This document shows, piece by piece, positions 24,742-33,799 of a stretch of 64,000 bases of DNA. The number at the start of each line of letters is the position of its first letter. The first letter of the stretch is position 1. Location of the stretch: the NCBI RefSeq assembly GCF_900188485.1, contig NZ_FZPH01000024.1, positions 1 through 64,000 of the forward strand, written 5' to 3'. Under the pieces are notes generated by a model that saw nothing but the letters and a program-made list of their open reading frames with translations, was not told the DNA's origin and ran no database searches. Position numbers and translations under genes: made by a program. The stretch is from Asanoa hainanensis. GTDB taxonomy: Bacteria; Actinomycetota; Actinomycetes; Mycobacteriales; Micromonosporaceae.

Positions 24742-26307
24742 CTACCCGACGAATTTCTCCGACATGTGATCTGCGGCGTCGGAGTTCGATACCGGAATGG
24801 ATACATCCGGGCTACGGGCATCGACGTCTCGCCCTGCGAGCGCTAGGGCGACGAGTGCCCCGATTCCACACAACACGGCTGTGGCCAGGAAAATCTCCCG
24901 ATACTCCTGACGTAGTGCCTCCCCGACCGCTTTTTGGTACGCGGCCATCCGCTCCGCTTGGGTCGCAGCGTCCACACCGAACCCGAGCGGCGGTACGAGG
25001 TCGCTGGTCAGCTCCTGGAAACGGTGCAGGCCCCACCCGGTCAAGGCGGCGATCCCGACCAGCATGCCGACCGTACGCGCGACGACCGCGGCCGCCGACG
25101 CGATTCCGTGTTGCGCACTGGGCACCGCGCGAAGAACGGCGGCGGACAACGGCGCGATGACCAATCCAAGGCCCAAGCCGGCGAGTACGAGGTCCGTGTC
25201 CATCCGGGGCAAGGGGCCGAACTTCGCGGCGGCGAGGTCCGCGGGCCAGTTCGCGATCAGCAGGTACGCCACCGCGGCGAGGGCGAGCCCGCCGAAGGTC
25301 ACGAGGCGCTCGCCGAGCCGCCGCGTGAGCAGCCCGCCCAGCACCGCCCCGACCGGCAACGCGATCAGGAACCGGGTGAGCACCAGCGCGCCGTCGAGCC
25401 CGTCGCGGCCGAGCGCGGTCTGCGCCAGCAACTGCACGTCGACCAGCGTGACCATCAGCGCGGCACCGGCCAGCGTGTTGGCCACGAGCGCGGCGGTGAA
25501 CGGGCGCAGCCGCGCACCGTCGGGGTCCAGCAGCCGGGTGCGGGCCCGCGACTCCCACCAGACGAAGACGGCCACCACCGCGGCCACCGCGCCGAGCGTC
25601 GGCCAGCCCCAGCTCGGCAGGACGCCCTGGTCCGGGTCGGGGTTGTAGAGCGCGACCACCAGCAGGCCCAACGCCAGCGCCAGCAGCAGCCCGCCGACCA
25701 CGTCGACCGGTTGGCGCTCGCGGCGCTCGGCGGCCCGGCCCGGCAGCCCGAAGTGCACCGCGAGCGCGACGAGCGCGGCCAGCGGCAGGTTGATCCAGAA
25801 GACCCCGCGCCAGCCGGCGACCGCCGCGATGACGGCGCCGTAGAGCGGGCCCAGCACGCTGCCGAGCTCCTGTGCGGCGCCGACCAGGCCCAGGGCCAGC
25901 GGGCGCTGGCGGACCACCAGGTCGGCGGCCAGCGCCATGGTCACCGGCAGCAGCGCACCGCCGGCCAGCCCCTGCACCGCGCGGCCGATCGCCAGCACGG
26001 TCAGGCCCGGGGCGAGCGCGGCGACCAGCGAACCGACCGCGAACCCGGCCAGGCAGACCTGGATCACCAGGCGCCGGCCGTAGCGGTCGGACAGGCGTCC
26101 CAGCAGCGGCATGCCGGCGACGTAGCCCAGCAGGTAGCAGGTGACCACCGGGGTGATCCGCTCCAGCCGGTTCACCGGCACGTCGAGGTCTTTCATGATC
26201 TCGACCAGGATCGTCACGACGACGTACGCGTCGAGCGCCGCCAGCAGCACCGCCACCCCGCCCGCGGACAGGGCGAGGCGACTCCTAGACCGCGGGAACG
26301 TCGACAT
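24742..26307 (-). CDS. p55: P55-like MFS lipid/drug exporter
   Basis: The 521-residue 14-helix transporter closely resembles mycobacterial P55 (Rv1410c). Shared landmarks include the helix-1 motif [59 protein letters not shown] and [17 protein letters not shown]. In mycobacteria P55 works with the lipoprotein LprG to export triacylglycerides and affects drug sensitivity. The gene overlaps the lprG stop by 23 bases, so the two are cotranscribed and likely translationally coupled. The C-terminal tail of about 30 residues is hydrophilic. Confidence 0.93.
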   Translation of the reverse strand: MSTFPRSRSRLALSAGGVAVLLAALDAYVVVTILVEIMKDLDVPVNRLERITPVVTCYLLGYVAGMPLLGRLSDRYGRRLVIQVCLAGFAVGSLVAALAPGLTVLAIGRAVQGLAGGALLPVTMALAADLVVRQRPLALGLVGAAQELGSVLGPLYGAVIAAVAGWRGVFWINLPLAALVALAVHFGLPGRAAERRERQPVDVVGGLLLALALGLLVVALYNPDPDQGVLPSWGWPTLGAVAAVVAVFVWWESRARTRLLDPDGARLRPFTAALVANTLAGAALMVTLVDVQLLAQTALGRDGLDGALVLTRFLIALPVGAVLGGLLTRRLGERLVTFGGLALAAVAYLLIANWPADLAAAKFGPLPRMDTDLVLAGLGLGLVIAPLSAAVLRAVPSAQHGIASAAAVVARTVGMLVGIAALTGWGLHRFQELTSDLVPPLGFGVDAATQAERMAAYQKAVGEALRQEYREIFLATAVLCGIGALVALALAGRDVDARSPDVSIPVSNSDAADHMSEKFVG

Positions 26308-26980
26308 TGACCGGTTTGCCGAAGTCCGCGAATTTGATCAGAACGGTGCCCTTGCCCTCACCGGGCACGGCGAACCGGAGCTGCTTGACCAGCGGCTTGT
26401 CGACACCGATCCAGACCGTGCCGGTCACGTCGCCGCTGACGCCCGGCACGAGGCCGGCCATCGCGGAGCCCTTGAAGGTCGCGTCGACCACGTAGTGCTC
26501 GACACCGTCGATCGTCTCGCGGCCCTTGGTGTTGCCCTCGGCGGTGGCGAGCACCGCGCCGATCCCCTTCTCCGGGTTGAGGATGGCCGTCGGGTCGTAG
26601 ACCATCGCCGCCTGGGCCAGCGGCAGCTTCTGCCAGCCGGCGGTCAGCCCCTTGACGTACAGGAAATCGTCCTTGGCGATGAACTGCAGCTCGATCGGCA
26701 TGCCGACCTGCTCGATCGTCGCGGTGCCCTGCGCGGTGCCGGTGTCGTCGATCGCGCCCTTGGCGGAGCGGATCGGCAGCGCGCCGGTGTCGCCCTCGGT
26801 TGTGATGTCGAACGCGGCCGAGGTGACCGTGCGCATCTGCGTGGCCGCGTTCGCGAGCAGCGTCGAGGCCACGGGCAGGCTCGGGTCGCCGGCCCCCGCG
26901 TCCTTGTCGTCGCCGCAGGCGGCTATGGAGGCCAACGCCGTCAAGAGGACGGCGATGATGAATGTACGGGGAGGGCGCAT
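26285..26980 (-). CDS. lprG: LprG-like lipoprotein (LppX_LprAFG family)
   Basis: The 231-residue lipoprotein has a signal peptide with lipobox SIAAC (Cys22) and then a single LppX/LprAFG domain, a half-barrel that holds lipids in a large hydrophobic pocket. Segments such as [26 protein letters not shown] and [14 protein letters not shown] are typical. LprG shuttles lipids such as triacylglycerides and lipomannan precursors at the outer face of the membrane together with P55. Its location directly before and overlapping p55 strongly supports this. The window also encodes the PIM pathway that makes possible cargo. Confidence 0.93.
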   Translation of the reverse strand: MRPPRTFIIAVLLTALASIAACGDDKDAGAGDPSLPVASTLLANAATQMRTVTSAAFDITTEGDTGALPIRSAKGAIDDTGTAQGTATIEQVGMPIELQFIAKDDFLYVKGLTAGWQKLPLAQAAMVYDPTAILNPEKGIGAVLATAEGNTKGRETIDGVEHYVVDATFKGSAMAGLVPGVSGDVTGTVWIGVDKPLVKQLRFAVPGEGKGTVLIKFADFGKPVNVDVPAV

Positions 26981-27016
26981 ACCGGGATGCTACTCATCCC
27001 GGTGCGACCACCTGCG

Positions 27017-27289
27017 CTAGTCGTGCGGCCAGTAGCCGGTGAACTTACGGACGCCGGTGGCACCCGCCCGGTCGATCGACGCGCGGATGACGGCGACGAT
27101 CGCACCCTGGAGCGCGGCGGCGAACAGGATCTCGCCCCAGCCACGGTCCTCGTCGATCGGGTGCGGCGCCGTGCGGTGCATGGTCATCGACCAGACGCGC
27201 TGGAACACCATGCCGGACAGCGTGCCGGCCGCGAGCCCGAGCACGATCCCCGCCGGTTTGTAGTTGGCCTTGCTGATTCGCTTGTCCAC
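27017..27289 (-). CDS. DUF4235 membrane protein
   Basis: The 90-residue protein has two predicted membrane helices (about residues 13-31 and 56-71) and the DUF4235 pattern: KPAGIVLGLAAG near the start, WGEILFAAALQGAIVAVIRA in the second helix, then a terminal TGYWP. The function is unknown. It starts at GTG 27289. It is the last gene of a same-strand set with the DUF3618 and holin-like genes. Confidence 0.85.
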   Translation of the reverse strand: MDKRISKANYKPAGIVLGLAAGTLSGMVFQRVWSMTMHRTAPHPIDEDRGWGEILFAAALQGAIVAVIRASIDRAGATGVRKFTGYWPHD

Positions 27290-27326
27290 CGTGGTCCCCC
27301 CGTAGACCCCCGTGCGGACGCCGGCG

Positions 27327-27665
27327 CTAGCGACGGCGTCTGCGCATCACCAACAGAATGACAGCGACAGCACTCGCGGCGACGCCGATCAGCGTGGCTA
27401 CCGGCACCGGATTCGGGCGCAGGGCGGCCTGGCCCCCCGGCCGGCCGCCGTTGCTGCTCATCCTGGTCGCCGCGGTGCTCGCCTTGGCCCGGAACCGCTC
27501 CCGGGCCTGGGTCGCCGAGCTCTTCATCCGCGCCTTGACGTCGGCCTTGGCCGCCAGCAGTTGGACCGTCTCGCCGAGCTCGGCCCGGGTGCGGCGGATC
27601 TCCGCGCGCAGCACGGCCGGATCCGACGACGTGCTCCCGTTGCCGCTGCCGTTTGAAGCTGTCAT
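27327..27665 (-). CDS. DUF3618 domain protein
   Basis: The 112-residue protein has the DUF3618 helix LRAEIRRTRAELGETVQLLA at residues 19-38, followed by a basic helical stretch, and one C-terminal membrane helix (about 88-106) ending in an Arg-rich tail. It is probably a membrane-tethered coiled-coil protein facing the cytoplasm. ATG 27665 overlaps the stop of the holin-like gene by four bases, so the two are translationally coupled and may act together. Confidence 0.88.
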   Translation of the reverse strand: MTASNGSGNGSTSSDPAVLRAEIRRTRAELGETVQLLAAKADVKARMKSSATQARERFRAKASTAATRMSSNGGRPGGQAALRPNPVPVATLIGVAASAVAVILLVMRRRRR

Positions 27666-28138
27666 CGCCCCGAACCCCCTGAGATGCGGCCCTGGCCGCT
27701 CTTGTGGTGCCCGTTGCCCCGGAAGCCGTCCTTGACCGTCTGGACGTCTGCCTTGAGCCCCTCGGTGACGTCGGTCGGCATCGGCGGCACCGCCCGCTGG
27801 ACCTGGCCCTTGCCGACCAGCGCGAAGAGGCCGGCGAGGATCAGCAGGAACGCGCCGACGATCAACGCCGACAGCCAGAGCGGCAGCGCGATGTCGATGG
27901 CGATCACCGCGGTGGCGATCAGCACCGCGATGCCGAAGAAGGCCAGGCCGCCGGCGCCGCCGAAGAGCCCGATGCCGATGCCGGCATGCTTGCCCTTCTG
28001 CGTCAGCTCGGCCTTGGCCAGGGCCAGCTCGTCGCGGACCAACCGGGAAACCTGTTCGGTGGCACGCTGCACCAGCTCGGACGTCGACGGATCGGCGTCG
28101 GCACGGGGCGGTGCGGCGGCGTTGCGGGCGTCGACCAT
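27662..28138 (-). CDS. Phage holin-like (DUF1469 type) membrane protein
   Basis: The 158-residue protein has an N-terminal amphipathic stretch LVQRATEQVSRLVRDELALA, typical of this family, then two strong membrane helices at about residues 50-73 and 82-103, and a hydrophilic C terminus. Despite the family name it is a chromosomal envelope protein; no phage genes are nearby. ATG 28138 is preceded by GAGAGGAGG and by a good promoter at 28160-28188. It leads the unit with DUF3618 and probably DUF4235. Confidence 0.87.
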   Translation of the reverse strand: MVDARNAAAPPRADADPSTSELVQRATEQVSRLVRDELALAKAELTQKGKHAGIGIGLFGGAGGLAFFGIAVLIATAVIAIDIALPLWLSALIVGAFLLILAGLFALVGKGQVQRAVPPMPTDVTEGLKADVQTVKDGFRGNGHHKSGQGRISGGSGR

Positions 28139-28159
28139 CGGGCCTCCTCTCACGCTTCT

Positions 28160-28188
28160 TACGTATGCCCTGTGCACACGCCGGTCAA
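28160..28188 (-). promoter_or_regulatory. Sigma-70-type promoter of the holin-DUF3618 operon
   Basis: Reading the minus strand, TTGACC (28183-28188) and TACGTA (28160-28165) are separated by exactly 17 bases. Transcription would begin near 28153 and give a leader of about 15 bases with the Shine-Dalgarno AGGAGG. Only the -35 box matches the consensus closely. Confidence 0.5.
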
Positions 28189-28262
28189 TCCTCGTGTCCG
28201 GAGCGTGTCACGAGTGCATGGCGGATACCTCCTGGAACGGACATATCGCCATGATCAGTGTC

Positions 28263-29084
28263 TCAGACCTTGCGGTACTTCGACTGGAAGAAGCAGAACA
28301 CACCAAAAGCGGCAATTCCCAGGGCCATCAGGGTCAGCAGGACGGCCCCGTACGCCTGGCCGCGGAGTGTCTCCAGGGCGGCGTCGAGGCCGCGCGCCTT
28401 CTCCGGGTCGTAGTTGGCCGCGGCGACGACGAACAGCACGCCGGCGATCCCGTACGCCACGCCCTTGGCGCTGTAACCGGTCATGCCGAGCCGCATGGTG
28501 AGCTTGCGGGTCTGCGGCGACATCGCACCGGTCTTGAGGTGCCGGGCGAACGCCTTCTTCACCCCGTAGACGACCAGCCCGATGCCGAGCCCGGCCAGGG
28601 CCAGCCCGGCGATGATCACGACGGCCCGGCCGCCGCCGCTGGACAGCAGGCCTTCCGTCGTCTTCTGCTGGCTGTCGGCCGAGGAGGCGGGCTTGCCCTG
28701 GAAGACCTTCCAGGCGGTGTACGCGAAGTAGGCGTAGACGACCGTGCGGAACGCCGAGGCGATCCGTTCGAACACCCGCCGCTTGCCCTGCTCGTCGGTG
28801 TGCCCGATCAGCGCCTCGGAGAGCTGCCAGATCGCCATCGCGACCAGACCGACGCCGATCGCGATCACCAGGAACTTGCCCAGCGGCTGCTCGGCGAGCT
28901 TCATCATGGCCCCGGACTGGTCACCCTCGGCGGCGGGCTTCCCGAAGGCGATCTGCAGCGCCAACCAGGCGAACAGCAGGTGGACGATCCCGTACCCGAT
29001 GAAGCCCGCTCGGGTCAGTGCTTCGAGTGCGGAGCTGTTGGCGGCTCGGGACGCTGTTGACTCTGCGCGGCTGACTGCTGACAT
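28263..29084 (-). CDS. DUF1206 six-helix membrane protein
   Basis: The 273-residue protein contains three repeats of a two-helix unit, each with the pattern R-x-G-x-x-x-x-G-x-x-x-x-x-x-G (ARAGFIGYGIVHL-like at residue 25, TVVYAYFAYTAWKVF at 113, GMTGYSAKGVAYGIAGVLF at 200). This is the DUF1206 family, of unknown function. ATG 29084 fits the usual short polar N terminus MSAVSRAE. It precedes the holin-like gene on the same strand with its own 85-125-base gap. Confidence 0.88.
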   Translation of the reverse strand: MSAVSRAESTASRAANSSALEALTRAGFIGYGIVHLLFAWLALQIAFGKPAAEGDQSGAMMKLAEQPLGKFLVIAIGVGLVAMAIWQLSEALIGHTDEQGKRRVFERIASAFRTVVYAYFAYTAWKVFQGKPASSADSQQKTTEGLLSSGGGRAVVIIAGLALAGLGIGLVVYGVKKAFARHLKTGAMSPQTRKLTMRLGMTGYSAKGVAYGIAGVLFVVAAANYDPEKARGLDAALETLRGQAYGAVLLTLMALGIAAFGVFCFFQSKYRKV

Positions 29085-29125
29085 GGCGGTCAATGTGCCC
29101 CGCCATGCCAGCCTCTCAAACGTCG

Positions 29126-29461
29126 TCAGCCGGGGTTGCGGGCGATCTGGACGGAAACCTCGCTGTCGGTGATGGACGACAGCGAGACCAACAGGCCACC
29201 CACGTCGACCGCCTGGCCGCCAGTGCTCAGCGAGATCTGCTCGCCGGCCACCTCGAGGGTGACGGTATTGGCGTCGGCCTGCACGAACTTGGCGTTCACA
29301 CCGAGGATGCTGGCGTTGCCCTGGACACCCCGGTCGAAGGTGACGGTGCACTGGTCGAGGCCGCAGTTGGTGGATGCTCCTTCGGAGCTGCAGCCGGCGA
29401 GAAGGGCGCCGCCAAGGGCGAGCGCCGCGAGAAGGCTCACGGTCGTTCGTCGCGTAATCAC
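29126..29461 (-). CDS. Small lipoprotein of unknown function
   Basis: The 111-residue product has a lipoprotein signal peptide with lipobox LLAGC (Cys near residue 25) and a mature beta-rich domain of about 85 residues (CTVTFDRGVQGNASILGVNA, NTVTLEVAGEQISLSTGGQ). The CTVTFDRGVQG and VSVQIARNP segments recur in small actinobacterial lipoproteins, but I know no function. GTG 29461 overlaps the last codon region of the decayed phosphotransferase gene as GTGA. It lies just upstream of the DUF1206 gene. Confidence 0.75.
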   Translation of the reverse strand: MITRRTTVSLLAALALGGALLAGCSSEGASTNCGLDQCTVTFDRGVQGNASILGVNAKFVQADANTVTLEVAGEQISLSTGGQAVDVGGLLVSLSSITDSEVSVQIARNPG

Positions 29462-30091
29462 CCGCCCAAGGGTACGGACCGGTGTCCACCCAGGAGCCGG
29501 CCGGCCGCCGCGCGCAGCGCTCCGAGCTCGCGCTCGGCCCACCCCTCGCCGATCGAGTCGGTACCGCGGAAGGCGGGCTTGTCGACCAGGTGGAAGTGCA
29601 GGTTGGTGATCAGCGCGCGCACGGTGAACCAGGGCAGCGCGGCGAGGTCTTCGGCTCCGAGCGGGCGCACGGTGCGATAGCCGGCCAGGAACGCCGGCCA
29701 CCACGGTGTCGTGGCGACGCCGCGACGAGCAATACGATCAGCTCGCGGTCGGCCGGCTCCAGGACCGCCCGGAGCCGCTCCAGCACGGGGCCACGGTCCC
29801 CCGAACTCGCGTGCTTTCTGGTCGCTGATCGACCCGGAGTGCCCGCCGGGAGCCCACTCCCAGAGCACGTACGAGCGTTCCCCTTGAGCCGCGTCGCGCG
29901 TACCCGATAGGTTTCCATGTTTTGATCTCCCGCCTTGACCATCGGCACACCGCTCGACCGATTTCCACCCGGTAGACGTCGTTGACCAGGGTGCGGAGCA
30001 ACACAGCACCCTTGACCCGCAGGTCGTACGCGTCGGACACGAGCGCCGCGACGGCGTCCGGGGCGAGCAGAGATCGCAGAGGGCGGGTCAC
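29458..30091 (-). pseudogene. Decayed aminoglycoside-phosphotransferase-like gene
   Basis: Pieces of an APH-family phosphotransferase lie in all three minus frames in the right order. The N terminus (LLRTLVNDVYRVE) starts at GTG 30091. A middle part (GERSYVLWEWAPGG) is in a second frame, a segment LERLRAVLEPADREL in a third, and the C terminus (WWPAFLAGYRTVRPLGAEDL, then FHLVDKPAFRG) ends at 29458. The catalytic HGD-x4-N loop and the metal-binding Asp region are missing. The total length of 634 bases is about two-thirds of a normal gene. Several frameshifts plus an internal deletion make it non-functional. Confidence 0.8.
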
Positions 30092-30108
30092 GAGGTAGAA
30101 CTGTATGC

Positions 30109-30393
30109 GTGGAAACCGAGGTCAGGGACAACCCCGACAAACACCGCTTCGAGCTCACGGCGGACGGCGAGCTGGCCGGCTTCTCCGCCTACCGGCTGCG
30201 CGAGGGCGCGATCACCTTCACACACACCGAGATCGAGCCGCGCTTCGAGGGCAAGGGCCTGGGCAGCAAGCTGGCCCGGGCGGTGCTCGACTCGGCGCGT
30301 GAGCGGGGGTTGCGGGTCTACGCGCAGTGCCCGTTCATCGCCGGCTACATCGACAAGCACCCCGAGTACCAGGACCTGCTGGCCACCGAATGA
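30109..30393 (+). CDS. YjdJ-type GCN5-related N-acetyltransferase
   Basis: The 94-residue protein is a minimal GNAT domain of the YjdJ kind. RFELTADGELAGFSAYRL, TFTHTEIEPRFEGKGLGSKL (acetyl-CoA-binding loop E-G-K-G-L-G) and the terminal CPFIAGYIDKHPEYQDLL are characteristic. The substrate is unknown. It starts at GTG 30109, and its stop overlaps the start of the amidohydrolase as ATGA, which makes a two-gene operon. Confidence 0.93.
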   Translation: METEVRDNPDKHRFELTADGELAGFSAYRLREGAITFTHTEIEPRFEGKGLGSKLARAVLDSARERGLRVYAQCPFIAGYIDKHPEYQDLLATE

Positions 30394-31556
30394 CGATGCT
30401 GGCCATCCGCGCGGCCCGGCTGTTCGACGGGACCGGCACCACCACGGACCCCATCGTGTACGTCCGGGACGGCATCGTGGTCGGTGTCACCGCCGGCGGG
30501 ACACCGCCCTCCGACGCCGAGGTGCTCGACCTCGGCCCGGTGACGCTGCTGCCGGGCCTGGTCGACGCGCACACCCACCTCGTGTTCGACGCTGGGCCGG
30601 ACCCGGTCGGCCGGCTGCGCGCGGTGTCCGACGACGAGCTGCTGCGCGGCGCCCGGGAGGCGGCCACGCGGGCGCTGCACGCCGGCATCACGACGGTCCG
30701 CGACCTGGGCGACCGCGGCTATGTGACGCGGCGCCTGCGAGCGGAGTACGACCGCGCCCCACACACCGGCCCCCACGTGCTGTCGGCGGGCCCACCGATC
30801 ACCAGCCCACGCGGCCACTGCTGGTGGCTGGGCGGTGAGACCTCGGGCGTCGACGGCATCCGTTCGGCGGTCGCCGCGCGCGCCGCGCACGGCGTCGACG
30901 TGATCAAGGTGCTGGCCACGGGCGGCGAGATCACCCCGGGCACTCGACCGTATCTTCCGCAGTTCTCCCCCGCCGAGCTGGCCGCGGCGGCGGACGAGGC
31001 ACACCGGCACGGGTTGCCGGCGGCCGCACACGCCCACAGCGCGGAGGCGATCGCGGCGGCTGTCGACGCGGGTTTCGACACGGTCGAGCACGGCTCGTTC
31101 CTGACCGCCGACGGCGCCGCCCCCGACCACGAGGTCATCGCGAAGCTGGCCGCGAGCGGCACGATCGTCTCGGCCACGCTGGGCTACCTGCCGGGCGAGC
31201 CGGTGCCACCGCAGACGGCGAAGATCTCCGCGACCCTGACCTCGATCTTCACCGCTCAGCGCGACGCCGGGGTCCGGATGATCGTCACCAGCGACGCGGG
31301 CATCGGGCCGTCGAAACCGCACGACGTCCTCCCGTACGCGGCCGAGATGTTCCTGCTCTTCGGCGACCCGCCACCGGCGGCCCTGCGCGCGGTGACCTCG
31401 GACGCGGCAGCCGCGTGCGGTCTCGGTGCCACCAAGGGCCGGGTGGCGGCGGGTTACGACGCGGACCTGCTCGCCGTCGCCGGAGACCCGGCCAGCGACA
31501 TCACCGCCCTGCGCGACGTCCGCGCGGTCTTCCGCGCGGGGGTGCGGGTCCGCTAA
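30390..31556 (+). CDS. Metal-dependent amidohydrolase (imidazolonepropionase-like)
   Basis: The 388-residue TIM-barrel hydrolase has VDAHTHL with metal ligands His61 and His63, IKVLATGGEITPG (with a Lys), AHAHSAEAIAAAVDAG and the conserved late Asp in SDAGIG. It resembles the imidazolonepropionase/prolidase-like group that cleaves cyclic amides or dipeptides; no histidine-catabolism genes are nearby, so the substrate is unknown. It starts at ATG 30390, coupled to the acetyltransferase gene. It shares its final four bases (CTAA) with the convergent TetR gene. Confidence 0.9.
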   Translation: MTMLAIRAARLFDGTGTTTDPIVYVRDGIVVGVTAGGTPPSDAEVLDLGPVTLLPGLVDAHTHLVFDAGPDPVGRLRAVSDDELLRGAREAATRALHAGITTVRDLGDRGYVTRRLRAEYDRAPHTGPHVLSAGPPITSPRGHCWWLGGETSGVDGIRSAVAARAAHGVDVIKVLATGGEITPGTRPYLPQFSPAELAAAADEAHRHGLPAAAHAHSAEAIAAAVDAGFDTVEHGSFLTADGAAPDHEVIAKLAASGTIVSATLGYLPGEPVPPQTAKISATLTSIFTAQRDAGVRMIVTSDAGIGPSKPHDVLPYAAEMFLLFGDPPPAALRAVTSDAAAACGLGATKGRVAAGYDADLLAVAGDPASDITALRDVRAVFRAGVRVR

Positions 31557-32152
31557 GGCTTGACGGCGCCGTAGAGGAAGACGTCGACCAGGTCTTCGAC
31601 CGCGACCGTGCGCGGGCCGGCGGGTGCGCCGACCCGGGCCGGGAAGAGCAGGCCGAGGAACGCGTGCACGAGGGTCTCGACCGGGAGCCTCAGGCGGTCC
31701 CGGTCGGGCTCGATGACCTCCGCGATGGCGGCGAAGGTGACGCTGACCGAGCGCTCCCGGCCGCCGGGGACCGGCTCGCGGCGCGGGCCGGTGTGACCGG
31801 TGGCGTGCAGCGCACCGAGCACGGAACCGACCCGGGCGAAATGCGCGTCGAGCGCGTCGGCCGCGTCCACGAGACGGACCGCGAGCGGCTGGTCGAGCGG
31901 GATCGACCGAAGCTCCTGAAGCACGACGGTCGGATCGAGCGCGGCCGCGACCACCGCCTCGAGCACCGCCTGCTTGTCGTCGAAGACGCGGAAGATGGTC
32001 GCCTCGCCGATGCCGGCCGCCCGGGCGATCTGGGCGGTGGTCACCGCGGCCCCGTGCTCGGAAACCAACGGCAACGCGGCCCGGACCACGGTCTCGCGGC
32101 GTTGCTCGGGACTCATTCCGGGCGCGCGACGCCGGCTCTCGGTCTCGGTCAT
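31553..32152 (-). CDS. TetR family regulator
   Basis: The repressor (199 residues from ATG 32152) has the HTH VTTAQIARAAGIGEATIFRVF at about residues 37-57 and a C-terminal helical domain. The gene is preceded by a 26-bp perfect palindrome only 12 bases upstream, so it almost certainly represses itself. No transporter or enzyme is divergent from it; nagZ lies upstream in the same orientation. A longer start at 32182 is possible but would run through the palindrome. Confidence 0.9.
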   Translation of the reverse strand: MTETESRRRAPGMSPEQRRETVVRAALPLVSEHGAAVTTAQIARAAGIGEATIFRVFDDKQAVLEAVVAAALDPTVVLQELRSIPLDQPLAVRLVDAADALDAHFARVGSVLGALHATGHTGPRREPVPGGRERSVSVTFAAIAEVIEPDRDRLRLPVETLVHAFLGLLFPARVGAPAGPRTVAVEDLVDVFLYGAVKP

Positions 32153-32163
32153 GCCCGAAACCC

Positions 32164-32189
32164 TAGCGGAGTGAGCACTCACTCCGCTA
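32164..32189. promoter_or_regulatory. 26-bp palindromic operator upstream of tetR
   Basis: The arm TAGCGGAGTGAG (32164-32175) is repeated in perfect inverted form at 32178-32189 with CA in the centre. The internal GAGTGAG/CTCACTC core is a common TetR-operator form. It lies between the nagZ stop and the TetR start codon. Confidence 0.8.
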
Positions 32190-32196
32190 ACCGGTT

Positions 32197-33693
32197 TCAG
32201 CCGCGGCCCGCCAACAGTTCGGCGGCGGCCAGGCCGCTCGAGCGGGTGGCGCCGTGCGTGGCCAGGTGGGTGGCGCCGACCACCGCGGCCGGAACCCCGA
32301 GCTCGACCACCACCGCGTCAGGCCGCAGCCCCAGCGCCGACCGCACCAGCGTGCCCATCCAGGCGTGCCGGTGGAGGTCCCGCACCACCAGCACGAGCGG
32401 TCGACCCGCGGCCGAAGCGACCACCGACGACGCCTCGGCGCCGTCCGAAGCGGTCAGCCGCACGGCGGTCGTGCCCGGCAACAGAGCCGCCAACGGCGCG
32501 GCGACCCCCCACGGCGTGTCCGTGCCCGCCGCCATGTTCGCCGGCGGGGACAGCTCGACCACGTGCGGCACCCCGCCCAGCGGCAACACGGGCGCGGCGC
32601 CCCCGACCTTCACCGCGCGCCGGGCGGCGGCCAGCCCGACCGGTGACCCGGCGGCGCCGTACCACAGTCCCGAAACAGCACCCGCCCGCGCCGTCGCGGC
32701 CCACGCCGCCAGGTGTTCGACCCGCTTCGCCGCCTCGATCAGGCGGTCCTCGGCCAGCCGGCCGGCGACCACCGCGCCGGCGATGGCCTGGCGCAGTCGC
32801 TCCGCGGTGGCCTCGTCGGCCAGCTCGCCGCCCACGCAGATCGCGTCGGCGCCCGCCGCCAGTGCGGCGATCACGCCGCCCTCGAAGCCGAAGCCGTCGA
32901 CCACCGCGCGCATCTCCATGGCGTCGGTGATCACCGCGCCCTGGAAGCCGAGCTCGTCGCGCAGCAGTCCGGTGAGGACGGACCGGCTCAGCGTTGCCGG
33001 CAGGTGCGGGTCGACGGCCGGCACCAGCAGGTGGCCGGTCATCACCGCCTGGACGCCGGCGGCGATCGCGGCGCGGAACGGCGCCAGCTCGACCGCGTCG
33101 AGGCCCGCCCGGTCGCGCGGGATGTGCGGCAGGTCGTGGTGCGAGTCGACGGCCGTGTCGCCGTGGCCCGGGAAGTGCTTGGCGCAGGCGGCCACCCCGG
33201 CGGACTGCAGGCCCGTGACCCACGCCCCGGTGTGCCGCGCGACGAGGGCCGGGTCGGCGCCGAAGCTGCGTACACCGATCACCGGGTTGTCGGGGTTGTT
33301 GTTGACGTCGGCGTCCGGCGCGTAGTCGAGGTTGATGCCCACCGCGGCCAGTTCCCGGCCGAGGTCGCGGGCGACCTCCTCGGTGAGCGCCACGTCGTCG
33401 ACCGCGCCCAGCGCCAGGTTGCCCGGCCGGGAGCTGCCGGTCCGCGACTCGAAGCGGGTGACGTCGCCGGCCTCCTCGTCGAGGGCGATCAGCAGGTCGG
33501 CCCGCTCCGCGCGCAGCGCCGCGGTCAACGCCGCGATCTGCTCCGGGTCGCGGACGTTGCGGGCGAACAGCGCCACACCGCCGAGCCCCTCCCCCAGCCA
33601 CCGGCGCACCCAGTCGGGCGGCGTGGTGCCCACGAACCCTGGTTGCAGAACGGTCGCGGCCAGCCGCAGCAGTTCGCCGCCAGGCTCGGTCAT
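32197..33693 (-). CDS. nagZ: Glycoside hydrolase family 3 beta-N-acetylhexosaminidase
   Basis: The 498-residue GH3 enzyme has a complete TIM-barrel. KHFPGHGDT (172-180) with DSHHDLP, the NagZ loop holding the catalytic His185 and Asp183, is present, and the nucleophile is Asp257 in VITDAMEM. NagZ-type enzymes cleave N-acetylglucosamine from muropeptides during wall recycling. Unlike the short Gram-negative NagZ, it has a C-terminal extension of about 160 residues, as in many Gram-positive forms. There is no obvious signal peptide. The gene precedes tetR on the same strand, with the operator in the gap. Confidence 0.92.
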   Translation of the reverse strand: MTEPGGELLRLAATVLQPGFVGTTPPDWVRRWLGEGLGGVALFARNVRDPEQIAALTAALRAERADLLIALDEEAGDVTRFESRTGSSRPGNLALGAVDDVALTEEVARDLGRELAAVGINLDYAPDADVNNNPDNPVIGVRSFGADPALVARHTGAWVTGLQSAGVAACAKHFPGHGDTAVDSHHDLPHIPRDRAGLDAVELAPFRAAIAAGVQAVMTGHLLVPAVDPHLPATLSRSVLTGLLRDELGFQGAVITDAMEMRAVVDGFGFEGGVIAALAAGADAICVGGELADEATAERLRQAIAGAVVAGRLAEDRLIEAAKRVEHLAAWAATARAGAVSGLWYGAAGSPVGLAAARRAVKVGGAAPVLPLGGVPHVVELSPPANMAAGTDTPWGVAAPLAALLPGTTAVRLTASDGAEASSVVASAAGRPLVLVVRDLHRHAWMGTLVRSALGLRPDAVVVELGVPAAVVGATHLATHGATRSSGLAAAELLAGRG

Positions 33694-33799
33694 GTGTGCT
33701 TACCCCCCCGCTTGGGCCATCACTGTCCGTGCCATGGTCACACCGCCCCCGGAAATAGTCAACAAACCTTCCAGTTGTTGGCGACGCTACAGTGCCGGC

